From: Rhodocollybia butyracea
Taxonomy: Eukaryota > Basidiomycota > Agaricomycetes > Agaricales > Omphalotaceae
NCBI GenBank assembly: GCA_015501585.1
Contig: JADNRY010000322.1
Coordinates: forward strand, 1-64,000
Length of the DNA stretch: 64,000 nucleotides
Reading direction: 5' to 3'
Shown here: positions 33,287 to 43,726 of the stretch, piece by piece
Numbering within the stretch: the stretch's first letter is position 1
Layout of the letters: every line of letters begins with the position of its first letter
Position numbers and translations under genes: made by a program
Notes under the pieces: model-generated
Databases searched by the model: none
What the model was told of the DNA's origin: nothing
What the model saw: the letters and a program-made list of their open reading frames with translations, nothing else

Positions 33287-35163
33287 ATGTCAGACAAAGT
33301 GGACCCATCATACTCGGAAGTTCCAGCTACTAATCTCGCCCAAAGTATTTTGGCTGCATTCGAGGACTCCCAGAAGCAGGCTTTCGTACAGGAGATCAAC
33401 GAACTCAGTGAAAACGTCAAATTCACACTCAGTTGCGCTGAGCAGATCCATGCGTTGCTCAAGCGAGAGGATGCAGCCGTCAATTTAGTGGAGCAGTACG
33501 ACTCTCAAACCGAAGAATGGGACACGGCAAACAAGGTGAGGTTCCGAGACAATTAACCTCAGAGTAAACTTAAGTTGATACTTCGTCTAGAACTACAAAG
33601 AACAGATCCGACTGATCCAGGAAGCGGCCAGGAATGCCACACTCTACGGAACTTCTAGTGAGTTGACTGTGTTCTATGCCACAGCACAGATTTTGAATCG
33701 GTCGAAAGTGTTTGTGGACACATATGCTCCAATCGCGCTCAAAGATAACGACACGGAAGTACTTACGGCATTTGTCGAGTTTTCCAAGGTCCGAGATTAC
33801 TTTTCTTTCTTCGGCTTGATCCTGAATGTTTTGCAAACCCCACAGGAGCTGGACGACATCAAGGACCCGTCGTAAACTTTCGCCCCATAATTGAGAGGAT
33901 TCGTGTCGTGAAACTGGATATCAATAGTAAGCTAAGAAATGCAAGGGCATATGACAAAGACATCAAGAAGCTCGACGATGACATTGCGGCAAACGAAGCG
34001 AGGATAAAAGTGTGAGTGTAAAATCTAGTGCAAGTGACTTGGCTCTTACCCAATGCTGTCAGTGCATCTGATACAGTGCGTGTACATCCGCCACAATAAC
34101 CATCTTCTAATTCTTAGTACAGATCGAGCGGTTGATCCCAGCCGTTTTCAAGAAGTATGGGCTGAATGGGCGTTCGCAAAAATTAGCATTGATGCTTGGA
34201 ACAAGCCCTGTGGCACTTGTTAGTGCATTGGTGGGTCACCACCTGCATCTTTAGCCGGAATGCCCTAACATGACGGGCATTGGCTTGTAGAAAGATTTTA
34301 TTGGACGTAGTGACAAGACAGAGAAGGAAGATGACCAGAAAACCAGTACCAACAAAGATGACGACTCGGAGAAAGAGAGTAAGAAATCCAGCAAGAAGAG
34401 CGGCAATAAAAAGACGGACGACGATGACATCGAGGAGTTAAGCGACAAGGACACTGAAGAGATAAGCGAAGGCACTGGGGAGAAAGACGACAACGCTGCG
34501 ACAAACAAAAAGCAAAGCCCCAAGAAACCAAAAAAGATCACAGGAGACCACTTGGATAAAGTTGGAAAGGTTGGGACAAAGGTAATGAAGAAGGTAGTGA
34601 AGACCATCACATTGTGGGAGGCTGCCGACGAAGTCGAAGGTGAGTAATTTTCAGACTTCAGTCGTTGACTATATATCGACATGAATCATTCCCACTAGAA
34701 TGTGAGACAGCGATTAAGGGTCAACGACAGAGCCTTCAAACGCTCCTGTACAAACAGGAGCAGGCTGAGACCAATCAAAGGCAGTGGAACGTCCTGATCT
34801 CTAAACTCAATGACCTAGGATTGAGAATTCTATTTTTGGGCCCGAAGCTGAAAACCATTGCAGTGATGGCTCAGTCCGTGAGTTCTCCAGAATGCGTTGG
34901 CCTGACATGTATTGACTTTGAGTGGGTAGGTCAAAGCTGATGTAGACAGCCACGTTGCCTTCCTCCAAGGCCAGGTAACGCCGATTGAACCTCTTAATGT
35001 AACGAAAAGACTGATGCTTTCGTAGGAGTCGCAGGATCCAGCCGGGAAGGAAATCGCGCTTGCAGAAATTCGGCTAGCCAGTGGAATGTATAAGCTAATG
35101 AAGGAAGCGTACGAGACTTTCTACATTGGTGTGGCGGCGTCGGGCGTGGGTGTAAGCCCTTGA
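33287..35163 (+). CDS. Multi-exon coiled-coil protein, unknown function
   Basis: Exon 1 is 33287-33535 (MSDKVDPSYSEV start); exon 2 is 33591-33657; further short exons continue to a TGA at 35161-35163. The protein is predicted largely helical: an N-terminal bundle with ELSENVKFTLSCAEQIHALL, a coiled coil KDIKKLDDDIAANEARIKV, a short non-polar stretch LALMLGTSPVALVSAL near 34175, a highly charged Lys/Asp/Glu region (34320-34560), and a C-terminal helical part (KGQRQSLQTLLYKQEQAETN). The order helix bundle, non-polar patch, helix bundle faintly echoes the protein at 20470, but the non-polar part is much shorter. I do not assign a function. Exon limits in the 3' half are approximate. Confidence 0.5.
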
Positions 35164-35597
35164 AAATAAACCATATGGCCATCCAGTGCCTATGCATAAA
35201 TACAGTAATGAAAATGTATTGAGAGACTCAATGAAGAATCTGCTGCCAGATGGCTACTGAAAGTGGCTCGATAACGGTGGTGCTGGGGGGAACTAAAATA
35301 ATTAATTCCCAAAAAGGTGAGTATCATCCCAGCAGCTTTGTATATATCATCCAATTGTGTTGCAAGTAAATACACACCCATCCGTAGTGAGCAAGAAAAA
35401 CTACCTCGGCCTTTTGTGAATTCACTCCAGTGCATGCTGCTTCACTAGCACCCCCACATCATCTTAGCCTCGCCCTGACTCGAGAGTAGATTCCTCATAT
35501 TAATCCCACTCAATCCTTAGGTCACCAAATATCCCAAGTAGGATGAACTTCACATTAACGCAACAACACAATAACAGTACTCGGTACTCTCAACACA

Positions 35598-37435
35598 TTA
35601 CAACGCACGACAACCAACAACGTTCAAAACGCCAACTCCTCCAACTGATACTCCCCAATCACCCCCGCCTGCTCCTGCAACATTTTTCTCCGCTGCCTCC
35701 AATCCAGCACCTCCTCGGATCTCACCATCCACATACGTTTTGAATTTCCCGAGAAGACGGTATGCAGGCGGCGTCTGGATGAGAGTGAGGAAGGTGGTGT
35801 CGAGGAAGGTTGATATCTGGGTATAGAAGAAAAAAAGTCAGTAAATGGTATGCAAAAATCAGGATCGTAAACTGACCTGTACCATCCCTGGAATATTAGC
35901 ATACGGATCGTTATCTTTCTCCGTTCCCAGGCTGTTCTTCGCCTTCTTTATTGCCTTGCCTGTAGGCACCAGCCGTACATCACGCCCCGCCCCCTGCCAA
36001 AGCAAAGCGGAGAGCGGGAGTTGAGAAGGTGGGCATGGCGGAGATGGGTGTGGTGGGTGCGGTCAAGGTATTGTATGTTGAGTTCAACAAATTCAGAGAG
36101 GTGGTAGTGTTCGAGGACGTGATGGAAGCAGAAAATCGGGCGTGCAGTAGGAGACTCAAAAACGCCGGGAGAGCTGTGCCCACACTCATAGTTGGTGGAG
36201 GGTCCACCTGCATAACATTGCTCGCAGTTCCCTGAGCTCGATTGGACTTATCCTGCCGTGCGAGCACGAAACACAAACACGCGAAAGCGTCGATCTCTTG
36301 TCTTGTACGGTTTTGAGAGCTAGGGATGTCGAAGGCTAGTTCCAGGGAGCAAAGGAGGATCATCAGTGAAAACGAATGAAAAAAGAGACTGTAAGGGAAT
36401 AAAACATACCCAATCGCCACGCCGCCTCAACATCTCCAGCACGCTGTTCCCACTCCCACCCGCACCATTCCCATCACTCCCGCCGACAATCGCCGCGACC
36501 ATCAGCCCACTCACGACGCCTCTCTCTCCGACAAATACGGGACGAATACACCACATTCGCATGCGCCTTGCCAATGTTTTCAGACTGCAGAACAGTATTG
36601 AACCCGTCTCTGATGAAGTTATAACCGTACAAGGAGGAGATGTTCTGCGACCCCTCCCACGCAAAAAAACGGCACCCTCCGGCTGTCCCTCCCAATGGCA
36701 GTGCACATGTTAGTAGGTGGGGTGGGGTCTACGAGGACCTTCCATTGCTCCTTTTCTACGTCTCTCTGCTTATCCCCTTCTGTTGCATCCGCTTACGATA
36801 GCTCATGGACAGGAGACGAGGCAAGTCATAGTTTCCCAGCGAATGCTTTTCCAAGGACGTCGGCGAGAGAGGATGTTTGCGGTATAGATATGGGGACAGC
36901 CTCGAATGGAGGAGCTTCCGGAAGAGATTCACGGGATTTTACATGAAGAGTTAGTAGAGGGAAGAGAACATTAGAGTAGGATAACGAATCCACGAGGGAT
37001 ACGGTCGGTTGGCGAGGGAAGAAGGAAGCGGAAACGTATGGGGTAATAGTAAGAGGCCGGAGAAGGGTAGATCCATAGTGGCCGGGCAAGCAAAGGAAGG
37101 TTGGGTGAGGGGGCAGGTAAGCCTAGTGAGGGGAACATACAACGAATTTAGAGAGGAGAGCCACTTGTGCGTTTGAGGATGTTGGAAGATGAGATGAACG
37201 ATAGCGCAGTAAGCTGGGTTGTATCCAATGTATTTCCTTGTCTGTGAATTCAAGTTGAAAGAGGACCGAGTCCCGCTTGTCACTAAAGGGGAAAAAAAGT
37301 CAGATATGGAAAATCCCTCAAAGCAACAAACTCACAACCACTGACTGAAATCTCACAAAACGCCTGTACCGCGTCCTCCAGCGGCATCTCCATACTACAC
37401 CACAACCGCTTCCCGCAAAACACAAATTCGGTCAT
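35598..37435 (-). CDS. Unrecognised host-like spliced gene
   Basis: The candidate start is MTEFVFCGKRLWCSMEMP at 37435 and the stop is TAA 35598-35600. Segments with strong C/G third-position bias include LFQLEFTDKEIHWIQPSLL (about 37250), CLCFVLARQDKSNRAQG (about 36255) and KKAKNSLGTEKDNDPYANIP followed by an intron and STFLDTTFLTLIQTPPAYRL (about 35810-35760). I do not recognise the family. Several frame changes between exons were not resolved, and open frames on the opposite strand compete in 36000-36950. It is probably a real gene, but the exon model is uncertain. Confidence 0.4.
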
Positions 37436-37559
37436 TACGAGCCTTCAGTGCACTACATTTCGATTTTGAGGATCATGTTGCCTGGGGGCAAGTGTCCACG
37501 CGCACGGCCAGGTCCTGGTGGCCTAGAAGGAACATACAATCAGAAAGGACAGTTAGAGG

Positions 37560-37854
37560 GCATTCTACACAGCGTGATCTCAGAAATTACAAACCCTGTA
37601 AAATTTCCTGAAATCTAAATTACTTGAATAATTATAAGAAATTATACAACCTCCAGATTTTTTGCCTGTACAATTTTGTAGATATTCTGTGATGAAATTT
37701 CAAAAGATTATTCTACAAATTGTACGGTCACGATATTTGACTTAAGCTTTTTTTTCGCCACCGCGTGTCGTCATCGGCGCGCGCGACAATTAGCTAGCGC
37801 TTCAGCTTCAGCTTGCCTTCTCTCATCGAATATCTCTGTTCATCTTTTCGCTTC
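37560..37854. repeat. Left subterminal region of the CACTA-type element
   Basis: The AT-rich stretch with CTGTAAAATTTCCTGAAAT, CTAAATTACTTGAATAAT and GTACAATTTTGTAGAT resembles, in reverse complement, the stretch at 41060-41215. The spacer up to the transposase start at 37855 contains a CTTCAGCTTCAGCTT run. Exact termini were not found. Confidence 0.4.
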
Positions 37855-39420
37855 ATGCCTACCCGTATCCGTTGCGATTGCGAGAAATGCTCTGATACTG
37901 CAGATGGATATACATTCCAAATCAAAAAGACGCAGAAGATTCACCAACAAAAATATCCAAGAAAGCCTCTGGAAACACTTATAGCTGACAGTAATCTTCC
38001 TGGACCTTCCAACAATGCCAGAACTCCTTCTCCACTACCAATTCCTTCATCTAGTCAACATCAACGCTCAATTAGTCCGGATATTCCACCCTTTGATCCT
38101 ATAGACTTTGATCTGGATAACGGACCGTTCTTCAATGATCCTATCTTCAACGATAATGACATGGAGCTACCGGATCAGTTTCTTCCATTTGAACCACCAC
38201 CAAATATACGTCGTTCACCAGTTCGTGAGCTTTCGCTGCCACCTGAGGGTGATAATCCATACCAGTTACCCGTTCCTGTGCCATCGCCACCACCCGAGGA
38301 CAAAATCTTTCAGCCAATCACTCACCTCGACAACATTACACCTATCTCATACCGAAATGAAGAAGATATTCCTTCTGTTGTCCCACCTGCGTTCCAAGAG
38401 CAATCTCACGTCCGCATGGCTTATCTGAATGCAGTTCTTGCCAACGTCTATGGCTGTGTCCCAGTTCTCAAGGCAACAGATCAACTCAACATCTCGCTTG
38501 ATATGCTCGAGGTTGCTGGCATGCTTCCTGATGAGCCAAGGCCTGTTCGGTCTCTTCCTGTAGCTAAAGCACGTCTCGGTATTGATCCTGACCAATGGAT
38601 TGTCCAATATGCTATATGTCCTCAATGCTGGAAACATCATCATTCTACTGAGCTCAGAGAGCTAGAACGTCCAGAATGCACTGTTGAGGGCTGTTCAGGT
38701 ATAATATACACCAAGTCTACTGACAGCAAAGGTTGCACCACTCGCATACCCTGCAAGATAAATCCTCAGGTATCGCTTATCGAGAGTCTTCACCGCATGA
38801 TGCAACGTCCCGGATTTGCTGAATCAATATGTGATACTCGCATGAAGACTTGTCCCAGTTCTAACGATGACAACTTTGTCATGGAGGATATATCGGATGG
38901 ATCAGGTTGGTATACCCATACTGTTGAAACGGTTCAAGAGTGTGGAAATCGAGGAACCATTCGTGATGTTGCCGCCGATGGACGAGATGAACCCAAGAAG
39001 CTCAATGACCAACGATACGGCTTGAATATGACCATTAACTGCGACTGGTATGTCTATTTTTGCTGTTCCGATACTCGCTCTCTTATTTTTCCAGGTTCGG
39101 GATCCTGGAAAGACCTCACTCTTCGGGCGGCATTTATTTCGCTATCAATAATCTACCTATCGAAGAATGTCACCTTCAAGTCAATGTGATTTGCCAGCAG
39201 ATTACACCAGGTCCAACAGAGCCAAACATTGATCAAATCATTCACTGTCTGGAGCCATCGGCCAAAGAAATTGAGGTGCTACGTACCGGTATGTCCTTAT
39301 ACTGCCTTTTCAATAATATTTACTCGGCAAACAGGTGTCAAGATGGAGATTCACGGTTCTGACGTCCCTGCTATCCACGGATTCATACAGCGCTTTGACC
39401 TACAAACTTTGGTTAGTTCG
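37855..39420 (+). pseudogene. CACTA/EnSpm-type transposase, 5' half
   Basis: The start MPTRIRCDCEKCSD (37855) has a small Cys-rich N-terminus, then a long Pro/Ser/Asp-rich region and a core block: ICPQCWKHHH...ELERPECTVEGC (paired CxxC, zinc-binding-like), YGLNMTINCDW, an intron, SSGGIYFAINNLP and QQITPGPTEPNI, then an intron and MEIHGSDVPAIHGF. This order (Cys block, NxTxNxDW, GxxYxxIxNLP, PGPxEP, DxPA) is that of basidiomycete CACTA/Plavaka-like tnp2 transposases. The frame then stops, and the usual cysteine-containing segment and DDE remainder are missing, so the gene is truncated by an internal deletion near 39420. It converges with the second element ORF. Confidence 0.7.
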
Positions 39421-39469
39421 ATTTCGAGACTAAAGCCAACCACAACTCACAACAGCGCTTCTATAGACC

Positions 39470-40879
39470 ATTCCTTGAGAGACATACTTTCCGGTCTTCT
39501 TGCCATTAACAATCTCGTCTTCGTCCTCACTCATTGCATTAGCAATAAATGCTCCATCATACCGACTCTGCTTGAACTTGGCATCATCTCCTTCCAGTTT
39601 CGCGCGCTTGCGAATCCGTACCGTAAGCTTCTACATGCATATGGGTCTGTTAGCTCAGACGAGTGATGATAGAGTGCATACTTACCCCCTTCTGACAGCT
39701 CTGCTTTACCTCTTTCGACAGCTTCTTCTCGTTGCCTTCTACCTCTTCAGGTTTGTCCTTTGCTTTCAAAGGTAGGATCTTTCGGCGTAACGCATTGAAA
39801 TTTGCAGCGCAGCGCTTTCGCAAGTCAACATCAGAGAGGAGAGCAATGGGCTTTGTTGCAGCTGGTACGTGTTCGGCACCCTTCTTGCGGATGAATGACA
39901 TGATGGTTGTGATGTTCCCATAGTTAGGCTCGTCAGAGGCTTTCTTCTCCCACTGGAATCGTAAGAGACGGACATTGCTGGTGGTATCAACGGGCCACTT
40001 GGTTCCCTCAGCTGGGTATTCTGGGATATTCTCTTTTTTTGCGAGCGATGAGACACCCATCAACAGCTGGAAGATCTGCCGGAACAGCTCCTGCAATTGC
40101 GGTGAGTATTCAACAGTATTCATCAGGAAAAGGTGTTTTTGCCTAGGTGACCCCAGAGTGGCCTAAAGGAAACTAGGTGACCTATGAATCCTATGGCATC
40201 CTAGGAATTTGGGCTCGTCCCTTGCCAGTCAAGGCTCTTGAGGATCCCCTAGGCAAGCCTAGGTCTGCCCAGGTTTGCCCAGGTGCTCCTGGGGAACACC
40301 TGGGGAACACCTGGGCAAACCTGGGCAAACCTAGGCTTGCCCTGGGTTTGCCTAGGATACCCTAGGGAATCCTCAAGAGCCTTGACTGGCAAGGGACGAG
40401 CCCAAATTCCTAGGATGCCATAGGATTCATAGGTCACCTAGTTTGCTTTAGGCCACTCTGGGGTCACCTAGGCAAAAACACCTTTTCCTGATGTTGCAGC
40501 TGGAGAGGTGCTCACTTTGACACTGTTATCCTTAAAGGCCATGCTTCGCTCCTCATCACCACTATCCAAGTCTGAATCGTCTTCTCGTGCACGTTTTTAT
40601 GCCTCTGGCTTTGAGCTCGTCCAGCCTTGCCTCAAGTACCGCATCCTTCTCCTCAGCCTTCTTCAACGTGTCCTTGATTTCCTTCAGCTGTCGAAGCATA
40701 GCTCCATTTGTTTGCCTCAAATCGTTGTTGGCCTTCTCTACTGCATTCAATGTGGCGATCTTTGTGTTCAGCGTTGTTTCAAGATACAGCAAACACGTGT
40801 CGACCTGGGAGAATTTGATTAGGACAGTGGATTTTGCAGGCGCAGCCGTGGGGACGGATTCGGATCCACTGCTGCTCAT
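39470..40879 (-). pseudogene. Second ORF of the CACTA-type element, split by a MITE
   Basis: The frame starts at MSSSGSESVPTAAPAKS (40879) and continues with a coiled coil (LRQLKEIKDTLKKAEEKDAV), a basic/acidic KRAREDDSD patch, then the 373-bp MITE at 40121-40493. It resumes with EYSPQLQELFRQIFQLLMGV, KWPVDTTSNVRLLRFQW, an RKRCAANFNALRRK-type block, an intron, and the tail MSEDEDEIVNGKKTGKYVSQ. The tail resembles a small protein often found next to agaricomycete transposases. Besides the MITE, a poly-A run (plus strand TTTTT, 40594-40598) carries one extra base and shifts the frame. The role is unknown; a DNA-binding accessory factor for transposition is my inference. Confidence 0.55.
40121..40493. 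mobile_element. Palindromic foldback MITE, 373 bp
   Basis: The whole element is an inverted repeat with arms of about 150-180 bp: CATCAGGAAAAGGTGTTTTT at the left end and its exact complement at the right end. Next inward come CCTAGGTGACC, TATGAATCCTATGGCATCCT and CTTGCCAGTCAAGGCTCTTG. The centre (about 40270-40340) is a run of CTGGGGAACACCTGGG and CCTGGGCAAACCTGGGC repeats. There is no coding capacity. It interrupts the ORF above. Related pieces lie at 7729, 8621 and 48256. I could not fix the target duplication because the flanks are themselves palindromic (CATCAGG/CCTGATG). Confidence 0.85.
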
Positions 40880-41039
40880 GGTTGCTTTGTCGAGTATTGT
40901 TTAAACGTGGTGGTTCGAGATCAAGTTAGGTTTATAATATACATGAGTTTGGAGCCATCTAGTTTGTTTGACAGCCCGTAAACGAAGAGAGAAGCACATT
41001 ATAAATTTAAGCGCCGAACACCGACGCGAGAATTGCGAC

Positions 41040-41220
41040 GAAAAATCTGGTTCAATAATTCAATGTATAATTTGGGCCCAGTGGTAATGACAGAAAAATT
41101 GTATAAAGTTTGGCAATTACGCCCAATTACCAGTGTTGTAAAATTTACAGAGTAATTCATCAGTAATTTGGTATAATCTATAGATTTTATTCAAATTTTC
41201 CCACTGGGTATTTTTTGAGT
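41040..41220. repeat. Right subterminal region of the CACTA-type element
   Basis: The AT-rich stretch with TTGTAAAATTTACAGAG, AGTAATTTGGTATAATCTA and CCCACTGGGTA resembles the complement of 37580-37740. CACTGG/CCAGTG phrases here may be near the terminal repeat. Not proven. Confidence 0.4.
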
Positions 41221-41425
41221 TCGCGCTGTGCTAACGATGTACGCACTAAAACTCAGTTATCCCTTCGGAACCCAGTCACTGCACAATGCGTATCCAGCCG
41301 TCTTCCTCATCCGATCTTGTATCTGCTCCCCTTGCTCTAACCAACTCATTCTCCAAACCCCAAAAACCCAGCAACAGATCTAGAGGGTGAAGAGAAAGAG
41401 GGAGAAATCCAGAGCGGAAGGGCTT

Positions 41426-41550
41426 CATCTGACAAGGCGCGTAACGACAATTCTCTGCTCGTATGGATTGGTCGACGTCCATTATACACTGGTCAGAAGA
41501 AAATCGAATGGCGCCATGCAACAGGCGCTTAATGTCTCGTCACCGGCGCT
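41426..41550 (-). pseudogene. Rearranged fragment of SEC2 5' end
   Basis: 41426-41464 matches SEC2 coding sequence at about 19402-19440 with a few substitutions. It is joined directly to 41465-41550, which matches the SEC2 start and upstream region at about 19776-19892 (GTCGACGTCCATTATACACT, GCGCCATGCAACAGGCGC). About 335 bp of the original are missing at the join. It is a duplicated and deleted scrap, not a gene. Confidence 0.8.
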
Positions 41551-41835
41551 ATGTGTAACAGTACGGATCAATCCCCACCGGACCGATCCTTCCACCCTAT
41601 ATAACTCGATTGTACGTAGATAGAGATTAGTTTACTTTGAATACCAGCGCTATCCCTGTCAGTTTGAGTACCTCTTCATGTGACTACCGTCACATATTTT
41701 TGACATACCAGCGACTACAAAACTCTATCAAAACTTTTTCTCTGGTCGACGTTTCCGGATTCCTCTCAGTTTGATCTCCTGGGCTATTCCGACTTTGACC
41801 TACTCTCTTCTCTCTCTCTCTCTCTATCTGCCTCT

Positions 41836-42798
41836 GTGTTTCACTACAACCAGGAACCTCGCAAATGGCTCCTAAACAACCCAACAATCAAATCCCTCAT
41901 AAGTACACAAAACCGGTATCCCACCCGCTCTGGTAAAGGCGGTGTGGTTAAACCGGACCAAGGTAAATCCAGTGCGGTGGATACTAGCATCTCCACAGCC
42001 GCGCAGGCTGATGCCACAAGTCGCTCCGTAGCAACTCCAGCTCCGGCTGGGGGGATTGCAATGGGGCCACTCGCCACTGTGAGCTCAGTGGGGGGTGGCC
42101 CAGAGTCTGGTGTGCCAATGGTGACCAACTCTTTCATGCTCAGTGCTCCTGTAGTGGACACTAGCAACCCGGAGTCCAGCCTTCAGTCCGAGGCTGACTC
42201 TATTAATAAAGTTGTTAAACTTAAAGATATGGGCTTGAAAAAAAAATCTAACTTTGTGTTCGGATCCATATCTAGTGAATTGTCTGATGACGATGGCGCG
42301 CACGTGCCTTGGACGACGGTAGTTTACCCCCGTCGGGCCAGGAGCCTTGATAATCTTAAAGATTTTAGGCTCAAGAAGGGTTTTTTCAAGCCCGCTCAGC
42401 TTTCTAAGGAACACTTAGCTACTGTTCATGCCGCTGAGAAAAACTTAACTCCTGCTCAATGTGAAATTGTGCAGATGAGGAATGCAATCTTTAATAGCGC
42501 TCCTGCCCTGCGCCGTTCCTCTCCTACTCCGGCTCCAGGTCCTTCCTACATAGCCAAAGGAAAATTTGTTGACAATAACAACAAAATTAGTGATTCCGAG
42601 CTTAATGTTGAAGCGCAGAAAGCTGCAATCGATGGCTGGAACGCCATTTGGAAAGCTAGTTTAGCCTCTTCCAAGTCTAATCACGAGGATCGGAAAAATC
42701 TCCGAAAGAGGAGGAACGGCTCACAGAAAGCCAAGTCCCGTAAGACTAAATCGGCCGCTAAGGCTGCTGAGGCCGCTCACTTGGATAGTGAGAGCTAG
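41836..42798 (+). CDS. Retroelement ORF1/gag-like protein
   Basis: A 320-aa open frame starts at 41836 (an out-of-frame ATG lies at 41866). It contains a low-complexity N-terminal third, then DDDGAHVPWTTVVYPRRARS, LSKEHLATVHAAEKNLTPAQ, an AQKAAIDGWNAIWKAS segment and a basic C-terminus (RKNLRKRRNG, KAKSRKTKS). The W-x-x-V...RARSLD plus EKNLTPAQ pattern is one I associate with ORF1/gag-like proteins of agaricomycete retroelements. No reverse transcriptase follows; after the stop (42796-42798) the sequence degrades into short frames up to 43100. The leader has a CT microsatellite (41801-41830). Confidence 0.5.
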   Translation: MFHYNQEPRKWLLNNPTIKSLISTQNRYPTRSGKGGVVKPDQGKSSAVDTSISTAAQADATSRSVATPAPAGGIAMGPLATVSSVGGGPESGVPMVTNSFMLSAPVVDTSNPESSLQSEADSINKVVKLKDMGLKKKSNFVFGSISSELSDDDGAHVPWTTVVYPRRARSLDNLKDFRLKKGFFKPAQLSKEHLATVHAAEKNLTPAQCEIVQMRNAIFNSAPALRRSSPTPAPGPSYIAKGKFVDNNNKISDSELNVEAQKAAIDGWNAIWKASLASSKSNHEDRKNLRKRRNGSQKAKSRKTKSAAKAAEAAHLDSES

Positions 42799-43075
42799 TC
42801 CGATAATGAGCTTGCATTGGCTAAGGCAAAAGGAAATAAGAGGTCAAATAAAATTACCTCAAAGCTGTCGTAGTTGCGCCGCCGCCGATGATGTCACAGG
42901 AATCCGGAACTGATACTCTTCCGATGTATCGGAACTGGAAGCCGTTACTGGCAGCGGCTGGTAGCCGTCACGTGCGAGACTTTTGGCGGCGGGCCGCTTT
43001 TCCGCGTGCAGGCGCTTGATTGCTGGTAACACCTGCGTCGTCTTGCAGGTTTCACGCTGTCCCGTTTCGGCAATA

Positions 43076-43692
43076 GCCTCAATTGAGGCTTTTCTTCGTC
43101 ACCCATTCGGATCGTTTGTGGCCTTTAAGGCCTTTTCAACAGCTTGTTCAACCCCTTCAAGGATTTTGCATGGGTATTTGTCCTCAAACACCTCGTTTGA
43201 GTGCTCTCCTGGTGGTTCCTCCCTTCTCTGGACATGCCTCCTCATCTTTGGACTTTGTAAAAGTCTAGAGTAGGTATATTCTATAAATATCATAACTTTT
43301 CTAACCAGTTTCATGCCTTCATGGGACCTCCTTAGTGGTGTGGGCCTGATTCAACTGAGTGAATAAGGAAAGCCTTGTTTCAGGATGTCGAAGATTCATG
43401 ACAGAACCATCAAATGAGGTGTAGCAACCTCGATTGAGGGAGTACAGAATCAAGAATCCTCAATCGAGGTAAGGTAAGTCTTATTACCCCTCGATTGATG
43501 GAAAATGGACTGTGCATACCTCAATTGAGGCAAGGTCAGTCTTATCAACCCTCGATCAATGGATAATGGTTTGTGCATACCTCAATTGAGGCCAAGGCTG
43601 CTTTCGTGTAGCATCGATCAAGGGGTATCTTTACTCTGACCCTCAAATGAGGTAAGTTTATTAATTTCTCAATTTACTATCCTCGTTTGAGT
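43076..43692. promoter_or_regulatory. Array of CCTCAATTGAGG-type palindromes
   Basis: At least nine close variants precede the gene at 43727: GCCTCAATTGAGGC (43076-43089), CCTCGTTTGAG (43191), CATCAAATGAGG (43408), CCTCGATTGAGG (43428), CCTCAATCGAGG (43458), CCTCGATTGATG (43489), CCTCAATTGAGG (43519 and 43580), CCTCGATCAATG (43550), CCTCAAATGAGG (43641) and CCTCGTTTGAG (43681). From 43408 on they are spaced by about 20-60 bp. Three are perfect palindromes. Clustered dyads like this are usual for binding sites of a dimeric regulator or a transposase/recombinase. Confidence 0.65.
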
Positions 43693-43726
43693 GGTTTCGC
43701 ACTTGACTCTTACCATTGTACTGTCA

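Noticed and set aside
34251..34682. 143-codon minus-strand Ser/Leu-rich frame
   Set aside because: Complement of the Lys/Asp/Glu-rich exon of the plus-strand coiled-coil gene.
43380..43692. CRISPR-like array of short repeats
   Set aside because: The repeats are 12-bp dyads with uneven spacers in a eukaryotic sequence with no cas genes.
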